Shown here: piece by piece, positions 1 to 9,831 of the stretch
How positions within the stretch are numbered: position 1 is the stretch's first letter
Layout of the letters: every line of letters begins with the position of its first letter
DNA from: Deinandra increscens subsp. villosa
Taxonomy: Eukaryota; Streptophyta; Magnoliopsida; Asterales; Asteraceae
Assembly (NCBI GenBank): GCA_039602395.1
Contig: JBCNJP010000025.1
Location: 40,712,922-40,776,921 of the forward strand
Length of the DNA: 64,000 nucleotides
Direction of reading: 5' to 3'
The notes under the pieces: model-generated
Told to the model about the DNA's origin: nothing
Seen by the model: the letters and a program-made list of their open reading frames with translations, nothing else
Databases searched by the model: none
Made by a program: the position numbers and the translations under genes

Positions 1-699
1 TCTGATTTAGCAATAATTGGTTTACAGAATCAATCATCAAAACGATAATGAAGATACAGATAACAAAAATCCAAGCATAATGGAGAGACATTCATGGCGA
101 AAGATAACAGATTTAATTATGAAAAAGGGTCAAAATCTGTAAAATCAAAAGTATCGTCGAGACACGAGATTCTGGTAGCAAACTTGCGAGAGAGGAAGGT
201 GAATACCACATCCAAAAATGCACGATCAAAAACCCCCATCGTTGAACTTGGATGTCGCCGGAGATTCGCCGGAGATACGCCGGAGGATCGAGGCCGCCGA
301 CCTCTTTCTCGTCTGCTCTCTCTAAACTCTCAAGGGGTGTTTGGCTTGAGTTTGTCTAAAAGGGGATTAAAAGACAAAATGAGATAAAAAAACGACACAT
401 AGGATCTTGATTAGTTGGACTACTATGTGATCATATTAGGTGAGTTGGGCTGTCACGTTATAAAAAAATTAACGGAGTTAGGGTTCTGTTAGTTTGAGAT
501 TAATAAGGAAAAATAGTTTTAAAGTTAAGAGTGTTGGTACATATTTTCTTAGTTGGGATTAATATCGGCCAATTGTTAAAACTTCTGATTATTTGATTCC
601 AATTTTCTTATTATTATTCTAATCATAATCATAATATAAATAATACATATAAATTATAATTATGATAATACTAATAATAATTATTATTAAAATACAGTC
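1..699. other. non-coding interior, no gene recognised
   Basis: A 97-codon plus-strand ORF (94-387) has no family resemblance I can name and is very basic. On the minus strand the same stretch resembles a plant 5' leader (CT-rich, CCGGCG-rich) running into a short ORF starting near 239, which stops after about 40 codons. Bases 333-345 (GGGTGTTTGGCTT) recall MITE termini, but no partner end was found. Bases 600-690 are AT-rich. Nothing here is strong enough to call. Confidence 0.4.
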
Positions 700-960
700 A
701 TCAAGATTCATTGGGCCTAAGAGAACAAGATAGGCCCTTAGTGACCTTCATTGGACATAGTTGATCATCATTGGACCTAACTGACCTTAATTAGGCCATA
801 TTAGCCTTCATTGGGCCTAAGCAAGTATCATTGGAGTAAACTGACCACCATTGGGCCTAACAAACCATTGCTCGGCCTCATCAAGCTTCATTGGGCCTAA
901 GAGAACAACATAGGCCCTAAATGACATTCATTAGACCTACTTGACCTTCATTGGACCTAG
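700..960. repeat. short tandem array, CATTGGGCCTAA motif
   Basis: Irregular repeats of about 28-30 bp are built around CATTGG(G/A)CCTA followed by spacers such as GTGACCTT or GAGAACAA. The core word CATTGGNCCTAA recurs in the arrays at 40,100-41,210 and 45,470-64,000, suggesting one repeat family associated with CACTA-type elements here. Confidence 0.7.
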
Positions 961-2070
961 TTGATTATATATAATTGAGTTTGATTATGCCGAATTGAGC
1001 TTGATTATGTCCAATTGGAGTTGATTGTGCATAATTGAGTTTGATTATGCCCATTTGAGCTTGATTATGTCTGATTGGAGTCGATTATGCACAATTAAGT
1101 TCGAATATGTCCAATTGGAGTTGATTATGCCCAATTAAGTTTGATTATGCCCAATTAAGCTTGGTTATGCCCAATTGAGTTCGATTATGCCCAATTCAGT
1201 TCGAATAAGTCCAGTTAGAGTCGATTATGTCCAGTTAAGTTTGATTATGTCCATGGGAGTCCATTACGTATAATTGGAGCCCATTATGCCCAATTAAGTT
1301 CGATTATGCCTAATTGAGTTCGGTTATGCCCAATTGAGTTTGATTATGCCGAATTGAGTTTGAATATGTCTAGTTAGAGTCGATTATGTCCAACTGAGTT
1401 TGATTGTGCGTAATTGTAATCGATTATGCCCAATCAAGTTTGATTATGTCCATTAGGAGTTGATTATGCACAATTGAGTTCGATTATGCCCATTTGAGCT
1501 TGATTATGTCTAATCCGAGTCGATTAGAATTAAGTTTGAATATGTCCAATTTGAGTCGATTATGCCCAATTAAGTTCGATTATGCCTAATTGAGTCCGAT
1601 TATGCCCAATTGAGTTCGATTATCCCGAATTCGGTTTGAATATGTCTAGTTAGAGTCGATTATGTCCAACTGAGTTCGATTGTGCGTAATTGTAATCGAT
1701 TATGCCCAATTAAGTTTGATTATGTCCATTGGGAGTTGATTATGCACAATTGAGTTCGATTATGCCAATTGTAATCGATTATGCCCAATTAAGTTTGATT
1801 ATCTAATTCGAGTCGATTAGAATTAAGTTTGAATATGTCCAAATTGAGTCGATTATGCCCAATTGAGTTCGATTATGCCTAATTAAGTTTGTTTATGTCC
1901 AATTGAGTTCGATTATGCCCAATTGAGTTTGATTATGTCCAATTGTAGTCGATTATGCCCAATTGAGTACTGTTGTATCTCGTTAGAGTTGATTATGCCC
2001 AATCAAATACAAGTATATCTCGTTGGAGTCGATTATGCCAAATTAAGTACGATTATATCCCGTTGGATGT
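961..2070. repeat. 20-21 bp minisatellite, about 50 copies
   Basis: Tandem copies of a unit close to TTGATTATGCCCAATTGAGT fill this stretch. Variants change GCCC to GTCC and TTGAGT to TAAGT or GGAGT. Blocks of several units are themselves repeated: the run near 1370-1500 resembles that near 1640-1760. No coding content was seen. Confidence 0.9.
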
Positions 2071-2101
2071 TGGAAATTTAGTGTAATTTAGGTTGCATAT
2101 G

Positions 2102-2134
2102 ACATTCAAACAAGACTGCAACTTGTTTGAATGT
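2102..2134. repeat. perfect 13-bp inverted repeat (hairpin)
   Basis: Arms ACATTCAAACAAG (2102-2114) and CTTGTTTGAATGT (2122-2134) are exact reverse complements around a 7-base loop. A second GC-rich imperfect hairpin (CGAGGG ... CCCTCG) follows at about 2148-2173. Both lie between the minisatellite and the La-like gene fragment. Their role is unknown. Confidence 0.75.
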
Positions 2135-2493
2135 TGTCGGAACAAACGAGGGTTCGGGGGCAGCGCCCTCGAGAAAAGCGGGGTCCAAGAGATGGAGCCT
2201 CTGACTGAAAATGTTCTAATTTTAAATAAAAGTCCTTCATTAAAATGGATAAAAATTTAACTTCCCACTTATTTAATTTTTATTTTCCCGCTTACCAAGT
2301 TTTCTCAAATAATTTTAATTTTCATTTTCCCACTTCCCCCATGACTTATCTATCTACCCTTTTTGTTTCTCTCTCCTCTGTTCTCACCCTCCCTCGTAAT
2401 CAAAACCCTAAACCGCTTTCCCTTTTTTCTCACAGCCTCTCTCTCACGCGCTCGCACACACAGATCGATCTCGAAGAATCCATCTCGAAGAAA

Positions 2494-2733
2494 ATGGCGG
2501 CGACTCAATTGGATGAACAAACCGTCAAGAAAATCATTCGAGAGGTTAGATGATTATGTTGAAATGATTCATTATCTCTACGTTTCATTTGCCTGTAACT
2601 ATTGATAACCCCTCCCCCTCCCCTTTCATGGCAGGTTGAGTTCTATTTCGGCGATAGTAATATCGGTGAACTGCCGTTACCATCGGATTCACCCCCTTCC
2701 GATGCTTCCTCTCAGCCCCCATCCAAACCCTAG
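2494..2733 (+). pseudogene. La-protein (La motif) gene fragment captured in the CACTA element
   Basis: Exon 1 (2494-2544) encodes MAATQLDEQTVKKIIRE and ends at a GT donor. An intron of 90 bp ends with GCAG at 2634. Exon 2 resumes in phase with VEFYFGDSNI. Together they match the start of the La motif of plant La/SSB proteins, where VEFYFSDSN(L/I)PRD is the usual continuation. These proteins bind the 3' oligo-U of new RNA polymerase III transcripts. After ...FGDSNI the reading turns into a Pro/Ser-rich tail and stops at 2731-2733, so the rest of the La motif and the RRM are missing. A CT-rich 5' leader with AAACCCTAA precedes the ATG. The short exon 1/exon 2 match with a correct intron indicates capture of genomic DNA rather than a retrocopy. 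It is almost certainly not a functional La protein. Confidence 0.65.
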
Positions 2734-4275
2734 ATGTTCGAGAGTTAAATTACAATTCAAGAGTGATGTGCATCAAATCGGGGCTTTGTTTCTTCTTTGT
2801 CGCAGGTTTTCTTCCGAATATCGTCCCGATCGGTAAATTTCGTTCTTTTTGCATTTCGTTTCAGTTCTTATTATACCTAATCGATCGTCTTCTTCGTTTA
2901 ATCTGTGATTTTCCCCTTCTGGCAACGTACGTTTCAACTTTCTTTGTTGAAGGTAATTTCTCTTAAGGTCTGTTTCTTTTTCATCTCACTTTTATGATTC
3001 CCTGATTATACGCTCAATTTTTTTTACTCTTTATGATTGTTTATATTCACAGAGATGAGTTGTGGATAATAGAGATGATGATAGGCATTAATTTTAGCAG
3101 TTTCTTTAGGGCTTATTGAGGTACTCACATATGTGATAAGCTACATGTGTTTGCTATGTCCTACATGTATTTTGATAAAAATTTATGTATTAAGACTTCT
3201 ATATATGAGCCAAATTGCCGTTAAAAAAAGATATATGGTAGATTGTTTATTTATAATGCCATTTGAGAAGCATGCTTATTTTTATTTGGCAACCCCATCC
3301 ATTTGCATAGCTGCTTATATGAAGTATGTATACCATGTCACCATGCTGCTGCTTATATTATATATGCTTCTCATATCAGGTTATTTATGAACTTGCTTGA
3401 TCCAACGGGGACTAAATTTAGAAGTCTCTCTGCAGTAACTTATCCATCTTTTTGGTTCCCCCAGCTAGTCATTTTTCTGTATTTCTCGCTTGAACTTTCT
3501 ATTCCCTGAAAATTGTTCATCAATTATCAGTTTACTAAAGATAATAGTTCGTTTAACGATTGGCTTTGATTTGCTATAGTATAAGTGTTTTTTCTTGTTC
3601 TGTGGGGATTATTCTATACATGTAATTGTGGTATGATGATTATGCTTTGTGTCCCTATTAATAGGGTATATATAAGTTGAGGGTATAAGGAAGAGGTGGT
3701 TTTATTTTTGTTCTTCACCAAATTCCAGTCGCACACGTGTGATTTCAACTTATTATAGGTCTATTTTTTATACCTCTTTTGTCTAAATTGTTGGCTGAAT
3801 ATGTTGATTATTTTCAAGCTGCAATTTTGGAGTCAAGAAACAAGAAGCGCTTGAATTCACAACCAACACTCTGAAATCAGGTGCGTTTCATGTTCTAAAA
3901 CATTTCGGCTTTTGAGTTCACCAACAGCTACTTACTGAATGTGGATTTTTCTCTCAGATTGATAAGTTTTTTCTATCAATACTATATGATTCGACTTAGG
4001 ATCTATAACAACAAAGCAAAAATCTATTGCTGTTGAATCTTCATGGTATAGCTTTCATTTCATTCGTCTACTTGCACTCTCTGCCCACTAAATTGTACTT
4101 CATATATGTGCTATCTAACATACATGATGTCTCTTTTATGTGTTATATACATGATTCGTTGGGTTAATTGGGTTAGATTTAGTGTTCAATAGTTTAGTTG
4201 CAATCTCCTATTAAATAATATTATTGTCTTTACCTGATTACATTGTGTCTGGTTATACTTCCATTTGCTATGCAG
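2734..4275. other. intron-like / non-coding stretch, no gene called
   Basis: This is AT-rich, T-rich sequence resembling plant introns, with short spurious ORFs. A possible exon ends at the donor CAG|GTGCG (3880/3881), preceded in one frame by KKQEALEFTTNTLKS. I could not anchor its start or connect it in phase to the exons at 4276 and 4567. Confidence 0.3.
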
Positions 4276-4641
4276 CCTTCAATACCTTCGCGAAATACAA
4301 AGACCCGTGAGCAAATTGGCCAGACCGTTAACCAGGTTTGATTTCTCATTTCCTATATTGATTTTGTTTTCTCTCTATATACACACATAAGAGGTTTAAA
4401 AACCAAGCCAACACACAGCGTGGGATCAAATCCTATTTGCCTCCAATGAATTATGTTTTCTCTTTATAACCAGGTCTGCAAGCTTTTTTTTCTTTTTCTT
4501 TTTTGCTTTATTTTTATTTCTTTTACTTTATTAGTATTAAAATATCGTTTAAATTGTGTTGCTTAGGAACCACTTACGACACCGGTTCAAAAGAATAAAG
4601 ATCAAAACGTCAAGCAGCAAAAAAAAAGAAAAAGAAATTAA
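4276..4641 (+). CDS. two-exon C-terminal end of an unrecognised protein with a basic tail
   Basis: Exon 4276-4335 follows a TGCAG acceptor and is 60 bp, phase 0, ending CAG|GT. It encodes 20 residues ending GQTVNQ. After an intron with GT..AG borders (4336-4566), a second exon (4567-4641) reads EPLTTPVQKNKDQ and closes with QQKKRKRN and TAA. The basic end resembles a nuclear localisation signal. The neighbouring CACTA unit at 41,947-43,848 also ends its gene with a KR-rich tail just before the subterminal repeats. The start of this gene was not found, and no family is recognised. Treat as a partial hypothetical. Confidence 0.35.
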
Positions 4642-4869
4642 TTTAAGAGAGATGGCTTGAAGCAGCGTACAAGGAGCATTACTAAGAAGATTAAAGTCTA
4701 GAAAGATTTAGATTATAATGCATATATGTTATGACAGTTCATCATTACCTTTAGCCAATTTTGTAGATCTGTTACACGAGAAATTATATATATATGGAGC
4801 AAATTTTATTTGATTTTACTATTATATCCTTTATCGTATCAAATTGTCCGTTTATGATATTAATTTCGC

Positions 4870-6118
4870 ATATGTGACTAAAGGGCAAATCTAATAACCT
4901 AAATTAAATGTGACTAAAGCTATAACAAAAGTGACACTTACAACTAATTAATGCGACTATAAAATGTTTCCCGTCTCAGTTTCATTTGTTTAAAGCCACT
5001 AAACGGTATGAAATAGTCACTCTATATTAAAAACTATGTTATTATTAACAACATATAGTCACAATTACGTAATTAGTTGTGACTAAAATACATAAACAAT
5101 CATATAGAACCTAAAAGTGTGACTAAAAGTGTGTTAGGGTGATGTATTTATGTAACATATGTGACTAAATGAGAATGTAATAACAAAAGGTTAAAAATAA
5201 TGTGACCAAAGGATAGCTAAAAATGACACTTACAAATACTTAATGTGATTAAAAACAATTCTAGTCACATTTATATTTCTCTTATGTGACTAAAAGGTAT
5301 ATAATGGTTACTTTATATTAACAACTAGGTGTTTAATTGTGACCATTTTCCAACCAATAGTCACTTTAAGACATTTTTGTGTGACTAAAAACTATGAAAT
5401 AGTCACACTTCAAACTATTTCCACATCAACTTTCATGATATGGTCACTCATTAAAAAATTGTGTGTCTCTAAAACCTAAACAATAGTCACACCTAAATAT
5501 TTGTTATGTGACCAATTGTTAGCAAAACGTCATAGTGAACAAAAAAACATGTGACCATTTGGGAACATTATGTCACTAAAGATATGTAATGGTTACTTTA
5601 TATTACCAACTAGGTGTTTACTTGTGACCATATACCAACCAATAGTCACTTTAAGACATTTTTGTGTGACTAAAAACTATAAAATAGTCACACTTCAAAC
5701 TCTTTCTACATCAACGTTTATAAAGTAGTCACACATAACAAAATTTTGTGTCTCTAAAACCTAAACAATAGTCACACTAAATTATTAGTTATGTGACCAG
5801 TTATTAGCAAAACGTCACAGTGAACATGAACATCATGTCACCATTTGGGAACATTTTGTCACTACAAAATAAATAAGTGTTACTAAAAAGGGTTTATGAT
5901 GACATTATTCGATAATATCATTGATCCAACAAGAAAAATTGCTAGTCTATAGTCACACTTTTTATCTACGGTCACATTTTTTCGTATCATACGGTCACTG
6001 AAATTCAATGTCACTGTATGTTACCTAAAATGGCGCGACTTTTGGTCACGGATGGGACGGAAAAAAAAGGTGTGACTAATCACTTACGGTCACACTTTTC
6101 TGGTGTCACCGAAGATCA
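4870..6118. repeat. CACTA subterminal repeat block (GTGACTAAA type)
   Basis: Dozens of copies of GTGACTAAA and its complement (TTTAGTCAC, AGTCACA) occur in both orientations. A block of about 290 bp is repeated: 5278-5540 matches 5570-5825 over the series GGTTACTTTATATTA, ACTAGGTGTTTA, AGACATTTTTGTGTGAC, CCTAAACAATAGTCACAC. In CACTA elements such repeats bind the element's DNA-binding protein; that role here is inferred. Confidence 0.8.
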
Positions 6119-6132
6119 ATTTTGTACTAGTG
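6119..6132 (+). repeat. CACTA right terminal sequence
   Basis: TTTTGTACTAGTG-like end, closing with the CACTA-superfamily TAGTG. The next three bases are GTC, the predicted 3-bp target duplication. The left partner lies outside the window or is lost. Confidence 0.7.
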
Positions 6133-6519
6133 GTCCCAAGAATCCCGGGTTTATCCCCAGCACATTAACAAATTCTTTTTAGGATCCCTCCGCTTGGGAA
6201 GCTCCGAGGTCAAAAGTTAATTCAGGAATTGGGGTTTCGTCTTGTAAACTACAAGATCCCTCCACCCGGATCCCCGATCATTATCTGTTACACTAAAATT
6301 GTTTGCAGGAAATACAAAAAGAGCAATCGACAAGGTTCCAACTGATGTATGGGGAAGACAACAACTTGGAGTTATTTATGGGGAAATCACATAAGAAGTT
6401 GCGTTGCTATCAAATCAGGAGCTAACGAGTCACCTTCGTACTTATTTCAAGAGATGACGTTGAGTTTGAATTTTTACAGCCGTCTTCTTGGTCGACAACT
6501 GTTAGAATTCAGGGGCAAT
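6133..6519 (+). mobile_element. 3' internal remnant of Tat-like gypsy element C, with polypurine tract
   Basis: The opening words CCCAAGAATCCCGGG and TTTATCCCCAG match element A at about 20,115-20,140. The later words GGATCCCTCC...GAAGCTC and TTCGTCTTGTAAAC match A at 20,558-20,660. Then the copy jumps to the LTR-proximal end, so the antisense gene of element C is deleted. The purine-rich GAATTCAGGGGCAA at 6506-6519 sits directly before the LTR and is the likely polypurine tract. Confidence 0.65.
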
Positions 6520-7342
6520 TGTTAGGGCTGATAATCCGGGATCCTGGCGGCAGCTCAAATGGTTTGGTATCCTTATGCAAGTTCAGGATCCTGGCAGGTT
6601 CGAGCATCCTGAATTACAGTTATCAACTAACCCGTTTGTTTTGCCCATGTGTCTTATTAATTACAGGGTCAAAGAAACGTGTAGACAAGCCTAAAGACTC
6701 GGACAAATGATATAGAACGTGGACTAAGTGGTCCACAACGTTCATATTGGCTTAGTTGGGAGAATCCCTAAAATATAGGACAGTTGGTTATCTTATTTCA
6801 GGATGCTCGCCAGAAGCTCAAAGGATCCTGAACTACAGTTATCGATTAACCGTTACAATTGTCCACGTGTCTTAATTGATTGCAGGTATTAAGGGACGTG
6901 TAAATGATGGCTAAAGACTCGGTCAAGGCTTTATGGGACGTGTTGTAACTGACTCCAACGTTCACAAAGACTTGAAGACTCAATCCCTAGTTTTTAGCCT
7001 AGTTAGTTAATGTATTTTTGACTATTTAAACGGAGCTCTAGGCTTACACACACACACAACCTTTTACGATCACAACTCTCTGCTACACTTAGATTTCGAG
7101 CTCATTTACTTTGTACCAAAAACATTCGTTATATAAAAGTTTTAGGAGGCAGGTACTTTGAACCGGCCCCCGAGGTTTTTTGCTAGGCTCCTTGAGGATA
7201 CTCAAGGATTCCTGGATTTTCCCTCGTTACATCCTCGTGTCAACCTTTACATTTGCATTTTCATCTTTATTTTACATCAAACACGCTACCTCACTTACAA
7301 AGTTTGATCAACTAATTGCTTAGGCAGTTTTTGACCAAAACA
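6520..7342 (+). mobile_element. LTR of gypsy element C (3' LTR)
   Basis: It begins TGTTAGGGCTG immediately after a polypurine tract and ends GACCAAAACA, the same ending as the element A LTRs (TTTTTGACCAAAACA). Length is 823 bp. It contains a GACTATTTAAACGGAGC segment (about 7019-7035) that could serve as TATA box. Immediately after the LTR the sequence is RT-coding DNA of element B, so this LTR marks an insertion into B. ATGAT (7343-7347) would be the 3' copy of its target duplication. The ORF that overlaps its start is not a gene. Confidence 0.7.
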
Positions 7343-8672
7343 ATGATGTTCAAAGAAAATCTGGGGGACACGATGGAGGTGTATATCGATGACATGGTGG
7401 TGAAATCCAGGGTCATCAATGACCATGTACATGACTTTAGGGATTCCTTTGACATCCTGGATAAATACAACATGAAGCTAAATCCAGAGAAGTGACATTT
7501 CGGGGTCAGAGCAGGCAAATTCCTGGGATACATGGTAACCAAGAGATTTGAGTGGAAGAACAAGAAAGATGCAGGGAATTCTCTGACATCCTGAAGAAGA
7601 ACAAGAAATTTGAGTGGAAAGAAGAGCACGAGAAGGCGTTCCAGGATTTGAAGGCATACTTGTCCACGGCACCCTTGTTGATGAAGCCTAATCCAGGGGA
7701 GCCCTTCTCCCTATACTTAGCAGTTTCCAGGAATACTGTAAATGCAGTCCTGACCAAGGATGCAGAAGGTCAGCAACACCCTGTATATTACGTAAGTAAA
7801 AGTTTACTTGATGCTGAATCCAGGTACTCACACCTTGAAAAACTTATATTAGCCCTAAGTATGGCATCTACTAAACTTAGACACTACTTTGAAGCTCATA
7901 CAATTCATGTTAGAACTAACTACCCTATAAAGTCTGTATTGAGAAAACCATAAATGTCAGGTAAAATGGCTAAGTGGTCGGTGAAGCTGAGTGCATATAA
8001 TCTGATCTACGAAGCCAGAACAACTATAAAATCCCAGGATCTAGCTGATTTTGTGGCTGAATTCAGTACTGACGTACAACAAGAGGCAGACCATGAATTC
8101 CAGCAGCTTCAACATGAAGAAATTTTAGGGTGCTGGACCTTGTTCACTGATGGAGCATTAAACGTCAGGGGGAGAGGCCTAGGAATCATACTGAAATCGC
8201 CACAGGGGGACATGATACCCCGGACTATTAGGTGTGGATTCCAGGCAACTAACAATGAAGCTGAGTATGAGGCCCTAATTGCTGGGTTACACTTAGCATT
8301 ACACTTGGGAATTCAGCACATCCAGGTATATGTTGACTCTCTTTTTTTAGCTAACCATTTTAATGTTTCCTACGCAGCTAAAGGAGAGAAATTAATCAAG
8401 CGGCTTGGAGGATGGCAATGTATCAACAAAGAATTTCTAAGACTTACAACAAACATGTGAGGATCAGAAGGTTTAAGGTTGTAGATTTAGTCCTTAGAAA
8501 GGCATTCCAGAACACAACAAATCCAGGGGATGGAAAGTTAGCTCCTAAATGAGATGGCCCCTACCTGATTGACTCTGAGGCTGGTAAGGGGGCATATTGG
8601 CTAGCTAATATGGAAGCAGACCTACTACCATGACCTTGGAATGCGATACACTTGAAAGCATATTTCATGTAA
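7343..8672 (+). pseudogene. Tat gypsy element B pol remnant (RT, RNase H, second RNase H, integrase tail)
   Basis: Aligned by eye to element A, the order is: end of RT with YIDD (7383-7394), the RT connection region, Ty3 RNase H (HPVYYVSKSLLDAESRYSHLEK), then the second RNase H of Tat elements (FTDGALNVRGRG ... QATNNEAEYEALIAG ... VDSL), then only the integrase C-terminus (LVLRKAFQNTTNPGDGKLAP). Compared with A, about 150 bp are lost near 7540. About 1.2 kb, covering the end of the second RNase H and the whole integrase catalytic core, is lost at about 8403-8412. Nonsense codons occur at 7493, 7951, 8551 and 8632. It starts abruptly at 7343 where LTR C was inserted, and the upstream gag/PR/RT part should lie left of the window. 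Non-functional. Confidence 0.85.
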
Positions 8673-9831
8673 GGCTTACTGTCCCAGGATCCAGTTGCCC
8701 AGGTATGTGTTTAATTTTTAAATTCATGTTGGAAATCTAGGTCAGTTTTTCTCACTTAATTTATTTCGTTTATTCCCTTATATGTTTTATCTTCTTTATT
8801 CATTTTTCAACATCAGTCATACATCATATCTTATTTGAGGTTGTTATTCATTACCCTGAATACACTGAGATCTATGTTTTGTCCGTTGGGTTACTCAGAA
8901 TCCAGGCTATTCCAGGGTTCAGGGTACCCAAGATGCAGGATGTTCAAAAATCCAAGGTACACGGGACAAAGCGTACTCATGATACACCAAGCTAAGGATA
9001 ATCAACATATGTCTCCTAAGTTTGAGACTGGCCATCTGACTTCCGTATTGGGTAAGGCCTAAACCCAATCCTAAGGTTTGAGGGCTAAGCTCCCTCCACC
9101 CGAATATGGGCTATCACGCCTCGCTTGGGACGCACGTGGCAATTTTTGCCTCGCCCGAGACGCACGTGATCCAAGTATGAAACCCTGGGATTGTGGGATC
9201 ATTCGTGTTAATAGCATTGGTGGCAACCTCCCAATCCAGGGACATATGCAGATCCTTTAAGGTTTAAAACGATTAACGCGTTTTCTAGATGGATTGGTAC
9301 TAACGTACCAACTTAAGCTTCCGAGGACATGCCCTAGTCAGTCAGTACGAATAAGAGGAAATCCCTAGTTCGCCAGTACGGCACCGGGCATGACCCCAAA
9401 AATAACTCAAAGATTACATGGTGGCCCAGGATTATTAACCTAATCCAGGGTCATAACGGTTGAAACCTAAGTAAATTAACTGCTTGGCTAGTTAATTCTA
9501 ATTGTTATGTTCATATGACAGGGAACATTCACAAACCTACTGAAGCTACGAGGAGTCCTAAATCCTAGAGGAAACCCAGGAATACTAAGGTAAACCCTAG
9601 AATGATTCCACGCATTAGCAAATATTTTTCAAATATTTCAAGCACAATCATCTAATTAACGGAAGTTATATTAAAAGACCCATCCTGGGTCCGGAAAAGC
9701 TCCGACCACCCCAGGATGGGGGCATGTCAAAAACCCTGGATTCGTAATCCAGGGGTAGGGCATAATTGTCTTAAACAAAACCGGGAAAAATCAACCGACA
9801 TCACATTACAAACATGAAATTAAAATTGTTT
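8673..9831. other. element B spacer between pol and antisense gene
   Basis: This long non-coding stretch is comparable to 19,518-20,753 of element A. Both carry GTTTGAGACTGGCC-like and TCGC..GACGCACG-type words and many CCAGG/AATCC words. Short ORFs here (8835-9062, 9078-9260) have no recognisable content and are not called. Confidence 0.6.

Larger units (their letters stand above)
1..6132 (+). mobile_element. CACTA-type DNA transposon, right (3') part
   Basis: The right end is seen directly: the sequence closes with TTTGTACTAGTG at 6121-6132, the TAGTG end expected of a CACTA element, preceded by about 1.25 kb of subterminal repeats built on GTGACTAAA / TAGTCACA in both orientations. Just outside, from 6133, the sequence switches to the 3' non-coding part of a Tat gypsy element (match to 20,115-20,140 inside element A), which gives an independent boundary. 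The expected left end (CACTAGTACAAA) was not found in the window, so the left limit is set to base 1 only because nothing contradicts it. Inside are minisatellite arrays, a La-protein gene fragment and two exon-like segments. No transposase domain was recognised, so this part looks non-autonomous or incomplete. Confidence 0.65.

Noticed and set aside
94..387. 97-codon ORF at the window start
   Set aside because: No family resemblance, basic low-quality composition, no splice or promoter context. The opposite strand looks more like a plant leader.
700..2070. CRISPR-like array
   Set aside because: Repeats are contiguous and degenerate with no unique spacers, and the DNA is plant nuclear. It is a minisatellite.
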